A stretch of DNA of 64,000 nt from Halichondria panicea (GCF_963675165.1 NC_087393.1:542002-606001), one strand, 5' to 3'; numbered from the stretch's first letter, positions 1 to 12,574 are shown. The notes: a model not told the origin generated them from the sequence alone. A program made the numbers and translations.

Positions 1-2536
1 GGACACTCTGGAATGACACAGAGGTAAGTGTACATGTACTTACAGTATCTTTGTATTTTGACAACTTAGAAGGTTTTGCATACTATAATTTTAAGCATGT
101 AATGTAGGAGGTGATTTTGTTGTGTTATTGCTGTGTTACATAATTTCTCCCCCCTAGGTCCCAGTCCATTCAGGTTCAGCCATCATACGAGCAGCAGAGG
201 GCAGCCCAACAACTGCAGCAGCAACAGCAGCAGCAGTACAATCAGGGGCAGTACAGTCAGCAACAGCAACCACAGTACGCCCAACCCCAGCCCCAGTCTC
301 AACACCAACAGCAGCAGTATAACCAGCAGCAACAGCAACAGTATAACCAGCAGCAGCAGCAGGCTCAGGGCACACCTGGTGTAGCACACCGTGAGTCAGT
401 GTGTGTGTGTTTAATCTGTGCTAGAGATCAGTGTGCTTGTACATGTACAGTTGTAGTCCGTGTACAGCCCTTGTAAAGTTAATAGCCACACTTGTACTTA
501 TACTTACACTTTGTTACACACTAATGACTGTACTCTACAGATGATGTGGGTGGGGCTACTCCGCCCATGGACCTGGCCTCTCAGATCCAAGCCAAGCTGG
601 CTGCACGGAAACCCATGACCACCTCACCCACTCAGAAGGACTTCCCAACAGGTGGTGACGAACCATTCAGACGCAGCAACACGATGTCCTCACAAACCTC
701 TATGGGCGAGATCAGGTAATGAGCATGTATATAATTATATAGTATCTTTGAGCGACCATAACTTTTATTCTGTTGGTCCAAAAACGTTAACTTTATGATG
801 TTTTGAAAGCTTAGAGAGAATCCTTTCAGATTATGCCTTAAATCAAAAGTCTATTTTGGGCCTGTTTTTGACAGAATACATGGTATTTTTCCGAAAAATG
901 GAAATTATGGCCTGTTACAAATTTGAGATTTGATCATACCATCTGAACGGGCTCCTTCTAAGCTTTGAGAAAATCAGAAAATTGTGGAATTTGGACTATC
1001 AGAACTTTAGTTACAGAGCTAACTCTAATCACTTCTTGCTTCCTCCCCAGACAAGCAGTTCTCAGAAGGAGGGGGAGTATGACAGACCGCTCATCAAGTT
1101 CCCCTGATCGAGAGGGGTACGATCGCAGCAACCCCCCCACTCTGCCTCGTCGTGGCCCTGCTGGCCCCCCTGCATTCACACCAGTACCCCCCATTCAGAC
1201 TGCCACTCTAGATCGTCCCAGACGCAAACCTACACCTAAGCCCCTCCCTCCTCCAGAACCAGAGGCAGAAAATGAACTATTGAAGAAGCTTATGAGGAGA
1301 CAAAATCGAATACAGAAGGCAGAGGAGGAAGGAGTGGAGTCTCTGGAACCTAAGATCGATGAGCCGATAGATAGCGAGCCCCCCAAACCAGCTGCAGTTG
1401 TTGGACCACCCCCCATTCCAGAGAGAAAGACACCAGCATTGAGTTCTGAAGTGAAAGAGCTTAGTCCGCCCCCACCACCTCCACAAACGCCCCCTCCATC
1501 CTCACACGCATCACCACCCTCACGAGCTCCACCACCCTCACAGCCGCCCGCTGAAGAGTCCAAGATCATTGATATTCCAAAAGTGAAGTCTAAGCCTCGA
1601 GCTAAACCACCACCCACAAAGCCAAAGAAAGAAGAGCCGGAAGTGCCACCATGGCAATTAGAGTTACAAAAAAAGAAAGAAAAGCGAGCTTCAGAATCGA
1701 TTGAGTTAGCCAAGTCCATGATGGTTGAGACAGATGAACAGAAGGAAGTACCACTGGCAAAGGAGGTCTCCCCTTCACACTTCCCCATCCCCCCGTCTCC
1801 TGTGAAGATGTTGACACCTCCTCCAGAGCCAGCTCCCCCACCACCCTCACAGCAACCACCCTCTCTGCAACCTGTGCTGCCCCCTCCGGCTGAAAATCAA
1901 TGTGAGTCCTTGTTAGACTATGAAGGCCTGTATATACATGTAGAGCATCTACAATCACAATGTCGGATACATTCTGTAGAAGCTCTATTGAATGGCATAT
2001 CTCTTTACATGTGTATCCACACCTACACCACCCACACCACACAACTCACACACACACCTACACCACCCACACACGCACACACAATAGACGAGATACCTCC
2101 TCCACGAGTGGCCACGAAGAAGAAGCCGTCACCGACTGCTCGTAGAAAGATAGAGTCCAAGCCTCCCATCCCACCCCCCACAGAGGAGCCTAGACCACCC
2201 CCTGCTGAGCTGCTTCCTCCCCCACCCACAGCAAGTCTACCCCCTGCTGTGATGCCGCCTCCCCCATCCATGGCAAGTCTACCCCCTGCTGTGATGCCGC
2301 CTCCCCCACCCACGGCAAGTCTACCCCCTGCTGGGATGCCGCCTCCCCCACCCACGGCAAGTCTACCCCCTGCTGTGATGCCTCAAACCCTGCCCCTGTC
2401 AACTACACAAACAGTGTCACAATCGGGCCAACCAGGGACCCCCTCCAGTGAAAGTAAGTGGATAACATATTCAGCTTATACATAGCATATGTAGAACATG
2501 TCTATTGTATGTTACATTCAATGACATGTGTACGCA

Positions 2537-2572
<36 letters not shown>

Positions 2573-5184
2573 GTCTAGAAGCACCAGTCTTTCGTCTATT
2601 CCTGCCACTGGATCGGTGAGTTCTTATATTTAGACCAAGAATCCAATTGTTCATACGCTATCAACCATTCTTTATTCATTCTTTGCTTCCCCCAGCTGCT
2701 ACAAATCTCGGATCCCATCCCGATAGGTGATTGGTTATCCAGCTACAAGCTAGCAGCCTATCTCCCCGTGTTTGAAGAGGCAGGCTACGACACGACCGAC
2801 TTCCTCACTGGCATTACAACTGATGAGCTCACAGAGATAGGAGTGTCCAAGCCAGGACACAGGAAGAAGCTGATGACAGCTCTCTCCACTGTGCATCACA
2901 AGGAGCACCTCCTGCTGGAAAAACCAGTATGTGTTTAAAAAAACTTTAACTGCATTTAAATAACAAATTATCATGGTGTACATTGTAGATCATATGATAT
3001 ATGTGTAACTGTTGTTATTGTCTGGCTTATAATTATGCCCTTGATTTTTTTTCACACTGCCCCCCCCCCCCCCCCTTCTGCAGGCGAGTGTGAGGGTGTG
3101 GCTAACTAGCATGGGGCTGGTACAGTATGAGGAAGTCTTGGTAGAGGCAGGATATGACGATATTGACTTTATATCCGACATCTCCGGTGACGAGTTACAA
3201 GACATTGGGATCACCAAAAATGGTCAGTCGTTAGATAATATTCATACTTACAGCTGAACACACTTGTTCCTGTGTGTACCTTTGAGACCCCGTATTTTGT
3301 GTTCAATTTCAAAGCTGATTGATGCATTCAATAGCTCTCAGAATGGCCTTTACAATAATGTGTTTATAGATCTATAATCTATAATGATGTGTTCATAGAT
3401 CTATTATCATATAGATACTAGTACGATTATTCGAAATCCTTTACCTATATAGCTACTGACAATTATAATCATTAGTGATATTGTATCTTTGTGTGTAGGG
3501 CATTTGAAGCGGTTCATGCGTGGAATTGCTGAGCTGGTTGAAGTGAGCAAGAGTGCCCCGCCCACTCCCTCCCCGATCCCTCGTTTGCAGCACGTCAACG
3601 GACTTGCCACGCCCCCCACTGGCGGGACCATCGCCACTTTCCCCGAGGACAACAAGACACCTGAACCACAAGATGATGATGTTACTATTATCGCACCACC
3701 AGTAGGTTTCGATGAAGCCGACTTGATGAACCAAATCGCTAACAACTTACAACCTCCCGTTGCTGTTAAGTCTAAACGATTCTCACAAGACGAAGCTGTC
3801 TTGACCTCTGACCCCTCGCGGGCGCGGGCGTACTCGGGTGAGCGTGAGGGTAGTGTGCCTAGTGACGGGGGCGGGGGTTACAACAGGATGCGACAGCTAT
3901 TGGAACAACAGATGGGATCGAGTCGTTCCACAGAGAGCTTGGAGATGAGTGTGGGGAGTGAGTCGAGTGACGTCGTCAAGAACAACAGTCGATCACCATC
4001 ACATAGTCCCAGGGTGGCACGCAAACCCAAGGTATGTGTGTGTGTGTGTCTACTTGTGTACAGACTAGCTGTTTAATACATGTACTTGAAAATAACTTGA
4101 TGATTGACATGTGTTCTCCTAGGCTCCTCCCCCTGCCCCCAAGCGTTCGTCCCAGACCCAGCTGTCATTGGCCAGTCTCTCCTCCTCCACATCCTCCCTC
4201 TCCTCCACCTCTGATAAACACGACAAGAGAGCCTCTGCTGACGTAGGGCTACTCATGGAGTCTCCACCCAAGGTACCTCAGAAGACCAGAAGATCCACTG
4301 TGGAAGGTATGTGTGGGCATTTCTGTTGAGTAACATTGAGGAAGGAAATGTATCCTGTGTAGCTCTTATATTTATGGATATTTACCAGAAAGACTGATTT
4401 TAAAGCATACTAATAAGACTTCAGATGGTCCAAATGCAACATTTTTATGGTTTATGAAAGCTTAGAAGGAGCCCAATCAAATTGTATGCTCAAACCTCAA
4501 ATTTGGTACAGGCCGTAGTTTTCCAAAAATAGGCCCAGCCTGGTCTGTGAATGATAGTTTTGGTACAAATTTGAATCTTAGCCATATAGCTTGAGTTTTG
4601 GTGATCAATATTTTAGTACATGTATACTCTTTGCAGTGTCTCAAGTGCGTATGGGTGGTGGTGGTGTGGACATGACTGACTCAGGAGGTAACCATTCCTC
4701 CATGGCCGCCATGAAGAACAGCTTCTCTGTGGAGGACATAACAGCTGCCCTCGATGACATGGTCTCCGGGGACGAGTTCCTTGCCGATGATCTACCTCCT
4801 GTGAGGAATGTACCTCGTGAGCCTGTGAGGAGTGAGCCTGTGAAGAGTGATGGGGCGGGAGGTAATGCAACTTCATCGATAAAGAACATGGTCAGCGCAG
4901 ACAGAGAACTAGACGTTCTGTCCCGAGTACTGCAAGGATTCGATGCATCCGCTGATGACAACGAGTAAGTATGTCACACATTGTATGTACACCTATCAAT
5001 GTTAGCTAGTATTATTATATTATTATAATTATAGTTAACTGTGTGTGATGATAATAATGTGCCACCCCCCTCTCTCAGTTCTGGTGAGGCCGACCAGCTG
5101 CTGGCTGACATTGATGACATGCTCGCTGATCTGAACTCGCATCTAGATTTTATTACACCAGACGATGATGGAACTGATGTTTAA
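1..5184 (+). CDS. CASKIN: Caskin-like tandem-SAM scaffold protein, 5' end outside the window
   Basis: Multi-exon gene read by splice sites. Exons lie at about 159-389 (glutamine-rich, in a different frame from the longest open frame there), 540-716, 1050-1900, 2088-2453, 2571-2616, 2695-2926, 3084-3222, 3499-4031, 4123-4306, 4637-4964 and 5079-5184 (stop TAA). A long proline-rich region precedes two adjacent SAM domains. SAM1 (2695-2926) contains 'GVSKPGHRKKLM' and SAM2 (3084-3560) contains 'YDDIDFISDISGDELQDIGI'; both closely resemble the tandem SAM pair of Caskins, CASK-binding synaptic and adaptor scaffolds. The C-terminal tail after SAM2 is serine- and proline-rich and ends with an amphipathic acidic motif 'LLADIDDMLADL', similar to LD-type helices (inference). 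The ankyrin and SH3 parts expected in Caskins would lie upstream of this window. ANKS1-type proteins are the main alternative, but no PTB domain follows the SAMs. Confidence 0.75.
740..1035. repeat. Intronic interspersed repeat, family R1, copy 1
   Basis: About 300 bp in a Caskin intron. One end reads 'gagcgaccataactttta'. The middle has 'aaaagtctattttgggcctg' and 'aaatttgagatttgatcata'. The other end reads 'agttacagagctaactcta'. The same blocks in the same order recur in introns of IFT140 and the STRA6-like genes, so this is a dispersed non-coding repeat, probably MITE-like. It runs to just before the acceptor of the next exon. Confidence 0.7.
2535..2570. repeat. (AC)n microsatellite next to a Caskin splice acceptor
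   Basis: An almost pure CA run directly precedes the acceptor of the small exon at 2571. It acts in place of a normal pyrimidine tract. Similar CA tracts sit before acceptors elsewhere in the window. Confidence 0.85.
4405..4595. repeat. Intronic repeat family R1, partial copy
   Basis: This Caskin intron contains 'gaaagcttagaaggagccc', 'atgctcaaacctcaaatttg' and 'ggcccagcctg' in the order seen in family R1. One end is missing. Confidence 0.55.
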
Positions 5185-5515
5185 CTCAAATAGCATTAAT
5201 AATCAGGAATTAATTTCGCAATTTAATCAGATATGTTTATTTGTTTGTATATAGTTATATGATCTTGTTTGTGTGTTTTTTGTTGTAGCAGTTGCACATG
5301 ATTGTTTACTGGGTACACTAGTTGCTCTGTATCTAACCGCAGCGTATATACTTGGGTTGATGGCTCTAATTGTAAGCAGAGATAACTGAAATGTTAATGA
5401 GTTGTATATGGGGGGGGGGAAGAATAAACAAAATAATCAGCATCAGAAAATAATAGTTATCTGCAAACGATTGAGTAAGTACATTATACACATTGTTCTT
5501 TACTCTGCGGCTCAC

Positions 5516-7803
5516 TCAGGGCCTAATGTTGTCCATGGGGACTTCAGGAACGTCCTCAGGGCTTTCAGTGTTGGGCTCAGCTGAAACAAATTGAATACTT
5601 AATCAATCGTGACAAAAGCTAGCTCACTATTCAAGCACTGAGGTTGGCTTCCACTCCATTTCACTGTACTCTCACCCTCTGTACAATTCCTCATCCCATC
5701 CCCCATGAGCGTAAATCCATCGTTGCACTTGTACTTGGCCGACCCCCCATAGAGATGAGAGGTGATCAAAACTTCCCCATTGACAGGAGCTGTTATCTGT
5801 TGTAAACTACTGCAGTTACCAGGAACCCCTGTCATATATATACGAATGTGAAAATCAATTGAATGACTAGCCATGTTTTTTACCTGTACAGGATGGATTC
5901 ATCCTTGGCTCCCATATACGATCTTTAGAACATCTTTTAGTTTGTGATCCACTGCTCAGCTTGTATCCATAGGCACACGCATATGTAACAACTCCACCAT
6001 AATAAATTGAAGACACGGAAACAATTCCGTGTATCAACCGCAGATTACGTGTGGAACATTTGATAGCTGTACTCAACAACAACAGACAATAAAAAAGTAC
6101 ATATTAATCACTTACGTTCACAATCGGGAACCACATCATAATCACCAACCCACTCCAACAAGTGATCAGAATTGTCATCATGTAGACAGCAGTATGTGAG
6201 GCGGCTTTCTGCTTGGGATCCTGAAAACTTGAAGTTAAAGCCTTCATTGCACTGGTATGTTGCTTTTCCATTGTAAAAATGTGAATCAACAGTCAATGTA
6301 CTATTGAGAACTTGTTTCAGAGGCCCACACACACCTGTTGGGGGAAACATAACTATCGTGAAATTTAGAACAGCATTCATAGAGCACACAGCTGCAAGAG
6401 AAACCATGAGCATACATACAAAAAATGATGATCTTACGATTACAAACTGGGGGTTGCTGGCTCCAAATACCATCAGCTGCACAAATAATTTGTTCAATCC
6501 CGACCATTCCAAATCCCTCATTGCAAACAAAATTAGCAGTTCCACCCACAAAATAATTTGATACATTCATATTTCCATTGCGTGGTGCACTCAGTGTGGG
6601 ACAGATACCTATAAAGGATTGACCACATTGGTATCGTAGTAATTGGAAGCTTGCCTAATCAAATTATAATTACTTTTATTGCCCTCAAGTTAACATACGT
6701 TCGCACTGAGGATCAGAATGGGTCCAGGTTCCATTCAGTTGACAGGTCCTGGAATCAGACCCTACCAGAGTATATCCAGCCGAGCATCCGTAACTAACAA
6801 GACTATCTACTCCGTTGGTGCGATTCTCTAGTGTCGCAGCACCATTAGCAGGATCATCAAGACGAGGGCACATGATCAACTCTGTATATTGTATAGACAA
6901 CATTGATTGCATGTACACGCAGCTCACTGTAGCATTCTGGAGGTGGTCTATTCCACTCTCCGCTGCTCATACAGGTTAGTGTTGACCCTCCAACCATTCC
7001 GTATCCATAGCTACAAGAATAGCTTGCCTCACTCCTAGCAAAGTCCCCATCAGTTTTACTAACAGCACCATCAGCAATTCCATTAAGAACAGGGCACACA
7101 CCTATATAAATACCAAAGCAATGTTGTATATACTCTTCAGTACTTGCACTCACGTCTACAAGTTGGAATTGTGTTATTCCAGCTGCCGTCTGATTGACAG
7201 GTCAGAACAGCTCCTCCATCAACTCTATATCCTGGACTACAGCTGTATAAGGCAGTGCCACCAACAAGAATAGAGGTAACTATCACTTTTCCATGAGAGA
7301 CATGCAAGGGCAGAGATGGACACCCACCTGTAAGTAACATTGAAGTCAAAAATAAAGAATGTATATCTAAGGAGTATATTCACTCACGTTGACAACGTGG
7401 TGCAGTTCCAATATATCCTGGACAGCAGTGATCCTCATCATACGCTTGGGTGTAGTGCACTGTTCTATATGCTGTGCGGTACCCGAAACTATAATTATGG
7501 TTGAATTGTTATTATAAGTAGTCACATTAATTTTGTATATACTACAGTCATTGCTCTAGCTCACACAGTACTTGGACCACATCTAACACATCTGTGAGTA
7601 GTATAGCTGTATCGCTCTGAGAAACTCTGCTGCCTGGATGCTCTCCGATAGAGGGTCCTCGTGCAAACACCAGACTCACTATTAGCACAGGTTAAACACA
7701 GCTTACTACATATGTACACCACTCACCCTGTTCCTGATGCAGTTCTCACAAAGAGCACCAATGTTACAAAAATCACACACTTCCACAAACCTTTGTAAGC
7801 CAT
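5516..7803 (-). CDS. Secreted EMI-sushi protein A
   Basis: Begins with ATG at 7803 and a signal peptide (a basic start, then the hydrophobic core 'CVIFVTLVLFVRTASG'). Two exons (about 7690-7565 and 7494-7390) encode a small cysteine-rich domain ending 'HCCPGYIGTAPRCQ'. Its spacing of C, repeated tyrosines and CC-x-GY fits an EMI domain, although the usual tryptophan of the middle motif is not visible in this copy. Seven sushi/CCP exons follow at about 7326-7155, 7101-6930, 6875-6703, 6607-6437, 6331-6114, 6066-5884 and 5828-5628. Each has the four-cysteine pattern and all are phase 1-1. The last exon gives a short acidic tail ending at TGA 5516-5518. Compared with gene B, the fifth CCP exon is deleted: the flanking introns are fused near 6385. 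Such proteins are usually secreted adhesion or recognition molecules; the ligand is unknown. Confidence 0.8.
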
Positions 7804-7973
7804 TATTGTCTGTCTATGGTAAATTCTCAGTTTTCTTGGATGCAGTTTAATCTACAAACCACAGAAATGTTTGTGTGCAGCTACACTTCCAGCTATAGCA
7901 CAATCCCATCACATTGACATTGTTTTGTAAGAACATTCACTACAATTTACACAACATTTTCACAGGTCCTCCC

Positions 7974-8038
7974 CCTCCCCTCAACCATGCATGCTCCCAA
8001 CACTGCACCAGTTACCTAAGAGCTCAAGTCACTAGCAA
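7974..8038 (-). pseudogene. DECR2 last-exon fragment, copy in spacer A/B
   Basis: Shares 'ggtcctccccctcccc', 'cactgcaccagtta' and 'agagctcaagtcactag' with the intact exon at 18820-18900, with small deletions. It is only about 65 bp long and has no reading frame. Confidence 0.8.
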
Positions 8039-8039
8039 C

Positions 8040-8155
8040 CTGTGAGGAGTGTGCCCAGTGAGTCTGTGAGGAGTGAGGGGGCAGGAGGTATTACAACCTC
8101 ATCGATAAAGAACATGGTCAGTGCAGACAGGGAACTAGAAGTTACTTATAGTCTC
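8040..8155 (+). pseudogene. Caskin penultimate-exon fragment, copy in spacer A/B
   Basis: Shares 'cctcatcgataaagaacatg' and 'gtcagtgcagacag' with the Caskin exon at 4637-4964. It joins the DECR2 fragment at 'tagcaacc'. The same join recurs at about 11818, which marks a shared ancestral breakpoint. Confidence 0.85.
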
Positions 8156-8508
8156 ATCCTATTTTTGGCTTCCATGAGACTGATGTGCGAGAGCGCATAA
8201 TTATAAAAAACTTAGAAGAAATCATTTAGTAGCTCTGTATGATACAGAGCTAGCAAAGTTAGAAGGGTTAGTGTATCTAACCGCGGCCTATATTTGGGTC
8301 GCTATAATTATGATGACTTTGTGTTGGGTAAAGATCGTTAACTCTGAAAGTGCCAGTTGATGTATCGCATGCACATTGATAAGTAACCATGCAGAAGTAT
8401 TAAACTGTGAAAGGTTGATACAAAGCAAATAGCAAATAATCAGCATCTAAAATTATAGTCGTCAGCAACTAATAGTACTAGTATAGCTACATACATCAAG
8501 TCAGATTG

Positions 8509-11100
8509 TTATATACTTCTTTGCTCTGGGGCTTTCTCAGGATTGTCCTCAGGGCTTTCAGTGTTGGGCTCAGCTGAAACAAATCAATACTTATAATCAA
8601 TTGTGATAAAAGCTAGCTCACTATTCAAGCACAGAGGTTGGCTTCCACTCCATTTCACTGTACTCTCACCCTCCGTACAATTCCTTATCCCATCCCCCAT
8701 GAGCATAAACCCATCGTTGCATTTGTAGCTGGCCGACCCCCCATAGAGATGAGAGGTGATCAAAACCTCTCCATTGACAGGAGCTGTTATCTGTTGAAGA
8801 CTGCTGCAGTTACCAGGAACCTCTGTATCAGATACGAATGTGAAAATCAGTTGTATATGACACACCATGTTATACCTGTACAGGATGGATTTATCCTTGG
8901 CTCCCATATACGATCTTTAGAACATCTTCTAGTTCGTGGTCCACTGCTCAGCTTGTATCCATAGGAACACACATATGTAACAATTCCACCATAGTAGTGT
9001 GAAGTCATGGAAAACGTTCCATATCTCAACCGTAAACGACGTGTGGAACATTCAACAGCTGTACTTGACAAGAATAAACATGTATACTGAACCTTTCATC
9101 ACTTACGTTCACAATCGGGCACCACATCATAATCGCCAACCCACTCCAGCAAGTGATCAGAATATTCAGCATGTAGACAGCAGTATGTGAGGCGGCTTTC
9201 TGTTTGAGACCCTGAAAACTTGAAGATAAATCCTTCATTGCACTGGTATATTGCTTCGCTATTGTAAAAATACGAGTCAACAGTCAATGTACTATTGAGA
9301 ACTTGTTTCAGAGGCCCACACACACCTGTTGTGGGAAATATAACTATCGTGAAATTTAGAACAGCATTCATAGAAAACTCACGGTCGCAAATTGGTGAAC
9401 TACCACTCCAAGACAGATCAGACAAGCAAGTAACAGTCCCATCTCCATTAACTCCGAATCCTTCCTCACAAGTGAATGTAGCATTGCTCTCAATGAAGTA
9501 AGGTTCATCACTCATGATGATGCCATTGTCAGGTTTAGTGGGAACAGAGCACACAGCTGGAGGAGGTATCGTATGAATAAACATACAATAAAGATGATAT
9601 AATCTTACGATTACAGACTGGAGGTTGCTGGTTCCAAAGGCCATCAGCTTCACAAATTATTTTTCCAATCCCAATCATTCCAAATCCCTCATTGCAAGTA
9701 AAATTAGCAGTTCCATCCACAAAATAGTCTGAAATATTCACATCTCCATTGTGTGGTGCACTCAGTGTGGGACAGATACCTGTGAAGGATTGACCACCAG
9801 TGCTTATCAATGATTATAGCATGCTAGAGTTCATTAGGACTCTTGTTTACAGTGGTTAGAGTACAAATCTTTTCCCATGTACTTTAAGTCTAATTACTTT
9901 GTTTCAGTTAACATACGTTCGCACTGAGGATCAGAATGGGTCCAGGTTCCATTCAGTTGACAGGTCCTGGAATCAGATCCTACCAGAGCATATCCAGCCG
10001 AGCATCTGTAACTAACGAGACTATCTACTCCGTTGGTGCGATTCTCCAGTGTTGCAGTACCATTAGCAGGATCATCAAGACGAGGACACATGATCAATCC
10101 TGGGAATTATGATAAAAATTGAATTTTGCTTGTACATGCAGCTCACTGTAGCATTCTGGAGGTGATCCATTTGACTCTCCGCTGCTCATACAGGTTAGTG
10201 TTGGCCCTCCAACCATTCCGTATCCATAGCTACAAGAATAGTTTGCCTCACTCCCAACAAAGTCCGCATCAGTTTTACTGATAGTACCACCAGCAACTTC
10301 TCCAAGCACAGGGCATGCACCTAAATACGAAAGCAATGTTTTGCAGTGCTTGCACTGTACTTACGTCTACATATTGGAACTTGGCTACTCCAGCTGCTGT
10401 TCCCTTGACAGGTCAGAACAGCTGCTCCATCAACTCTGTATCCTGGATTACAGCTGTACACGGCAGTGTCACCAACAAGAGTGGAATTAACTATCACTGT
10501 TCCATTGGAGATATTCAAGGGCAGAGATAAACATCCACCTGCATGTATACAAGCATTAGGGGCAAAAAGTAAACATTAACTTTTTACGGTCTGCACTGTG
10601 TGTGTATGTACGTGCATTATAATTCACTTACGCTGACAATGTGGTGCAGTTCCAATATATCCTGGACAACAGTAATCTTTATCATATGCTTGGGAATAGT
10701 ATCCTGTTCTATATGCTGTTTGGTATGCAATCCTATAATTATGGTTGCATTATAAAAAAAAGGATCAATTTGTCCAGCTTACCTGTATAAAGTTGCTGCA
10801 CATCTTCTTCGTCTCCTTGACCAGCTGCCACACTTTACAGAGCCACTGTAAGCCTCATTAAAACGCTCTGCGAAACTCTCCTGCCTCGGTGCTCTCCGAT
10901 AGAGGGTTCTTGTGCAAACACTAGTACTATTTTCATAGTCACTGTTTAATTAATAGCAGGTTATTAAGCATTAAACAAAGGTTACCAAACACACACACAC
11001 ACACATTACTCACTGTTCTCCTGATGCTGTGCTCACAAAGAGCATCAATGTTGCAAAAATTGCACACTTCCAAAAAATGTTGCAAGCCATGACCAGTTTT
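8509..11100 (-). CDS. Secreted EMI-sushi protein B (fullest copy)
   Basis: ATG at 11100 starts a signal peptide with core 'CAIFATLMLFVSTASG'. The EMI domain spans two exons (about 10945-10797 and 10735-10632) and has 'KCGSWSRRRRC', then regularly spaced tyrosines and 'DYCCPGYIG'. Eight CCP exons follow at about 10515-10363, 10320-10145, 10092-9917, 9780-9609, 9557-9390, 9327-9109, 9058-8877 and 8825-8625. The tail is acidic and proline-rich, ends 'APEQRSI', and stops at TAA 8509-8511. All CCP exons are phase 1-1, so they can be lost or gained without shifting frame. This copy has the complete domain set and is the best reference for the array. It is presumably a secreted or matrix protein. 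Confidence 0.82.
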
Positions 11101-11724
11101 TTTTTTATGCAGTGTGAGATGTGAGTGGTTTACCCATAGATAATTATCTATGGTTTACCTTCAGGAAATCCCCTTTTTATTAATATTTGTTGCCCAGTGA
11201 GTGGGCAGATCAAACATTCCATACTACCATAGCAACCATATATTGCACTGCATTATATGCACTTGCACTGTGTGTAAATGCAGTAGATTTGAGCTACTTT
11301 TGGGACTTATGCCCCACCACCCACCTGGTCCCTTTTATAGGCTACTACCTTTTCCATACAAAACCTAAAAATGTACTATGAAATTCAACAAAACTAATGA
11401 ATTCACTAAAATTCCACTCAAAAACACATGTCTTTTATAGGGAAAAATTAATCAATCAGAAGAATTTGAAGTCATTGGGCAACAAGTTAGTTATTGCAGG
11501 CGCCTCGTGCGGCCCTCGGGCATTATGTTATCCAGTGCAATATATGGCATGTTGCACTCATGCTGGGCATATACTAATTTACTGCCATATATAGTGTTTG
11601 GTTTTACAATTCTTCAAACCCACAGAATGTTGTGTGCATGTTGGAAATTGTATACAATACACCAAATTGACGTTTTACACAAACAAACTGATAATAATAT
11701 TCACAGTATACTCGTACTCTTCAT

Positions 11725-11815
11725 AGGTCCTCCCCCTCCCCCCAACCATGATCCCCCGTCCACTACCATCACTGCACCAGCTAATATATAAGAGCTCAAG
11801 TCACTATAGCAACCT
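11725..11815 (-). pseudogene. DECR2 last-exon fragment, copy in spacer B/C
   Basis: Matches 18826-18903, with 'ggtcctccccctccccccaa', 'cccccgtccactacca' and 'aagagctcaagtcacta'. The upstream exons are missing, so it cannot be expressed as a reductase. Confidence 0.85.
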
Positions 11816-11817
11816 TT

Positions 11818-12296
11818 GAAGAGTGTGCCTCGTGACACTGTGAACCTGTGAAGAGTGATAGGGCGGGAGGTAATGCAACCAAAAACATGGTCAGTGCAGA
11901 CAGGAACTAGACGCTCTGTCCCGAGTACTGCAAGGATTCGATTCATTCGCTGATGACAACGAGTACATGTAAGCATAGTAAGTGTGTTGCAGATAATTGT
12001 TTTATAAAGGCACACTTTTTATATACATATCTATCGCCAGTAATATAGTGTCTCCTCTTCCATTAGAAGACCACTGTAAGTAGGTTGTTGGCCCAATAAT
12101 ATGATTATTTCCCCTGGTCCCATAATTATAGAATTTCTTTGTATTAACTACATGCTTCTTTTGCTCTACAAATATGCCGAGTCCCCCCTTCCTCCCTCTC
12201 TCAGTTCTGGCGGACCAGCTGTGGCTAACATTGATGACATGCTCGCTGATCTGAACTCGTATCTATATCAGACGATGATGAAATTGATTTTTAGTT
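11818..12296 (+). pseudogene. Caskin 3'-end fragment: two exon remnants and an intron
   Basis: 11818-11975 matches the penultimate Caskin exon ('ctctgtcccgagtactgcaa'). 12190-12296 matches its last exon ('acattgatgacatgctcgct') with the acceptor preserved. Internal deletions break the frame. It is retained as a by-product of the sushi array duplication. Confidence 0.88.
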
Positions 12297-12471
12297 GTAG
12301 TTAGATCTACATGATCTTGTTTGTGTGTTAGCTGTGTGTGACCTCGAGAACAAGCCGCTAATGATATCGAGGCTAGTATACTTTTGATTGTACTCTGTAC
12401 CCAGATGTTGGGTAAAGATCCTTAACTAAAGTTGACAGTTGATAGTAGTATTGCGCATGCACATTGTGAAC

Positions 12472-12574
12472 TTAGCCTCGATCCCAGGCCGAGTTTTCGC
12501 TTTTATAACGGTTAGGCGAACAACTTTCGCCTAACCGTTATAAAAGCGAAAACTCGGCCTGGGATCGAGGCTAA
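12472..12574. mobile_element. Perfect 49-bp-arm palindromic foldback element with 8-bp target duplication
   Basis: Arms 12472-12520 and 12526-12574 are exact reverse complements around a 5-bp loop. The element starts 'ttagcctcgatcccaggccg'. It is flanked on both sides by 'TTGTGAAC' (12464-12471 and 12575-12582), which looks like an 8-bp target-site duplication. That length is typical of hAT transposons. It has no coding capacity. The homologous spacer near 8385 lacks it. Confidence 0.88.

Larger units (their letters stand above)
7804..8508. other. Spacer A/B, made of broken pieces of both flanking genes
   Basis: No gene of its own. After a promoter-like stretch for gene A, 7974-8038 matches the last coding exon of DECR2 (compare 18830-18900). 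8040-8155 matches the penultimate Caskin exon (compare 4800-4915). 8220-8450 matches sequence 3' of Caskin (compare 5280-5400), including 'atctaaccgc'. These are decayed, untranslatable copies. Confidence 0.85.

Noticed and set aside
133-389. Long open frames of serine/asparagine-rich and leucine/valine-rich composition on both strands
   Set aside because: They are other-frame readings of a CAG-rich exon. The real frame is the polyglutamine one, in phase with the next Caskin exon.
965-1050. An apparent start codon for the proline-rich Caskin exon at 965
   Set aside because: This part lies in the R1 repeat and intron. A splice acceptor at about 1049 explains the exon start.
11187-11791. Three short plus-strand frames in spacer B/C
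   Set aside because: They lack recognisable domains and splice structure, and part of the region is a DECR2 exon relic.
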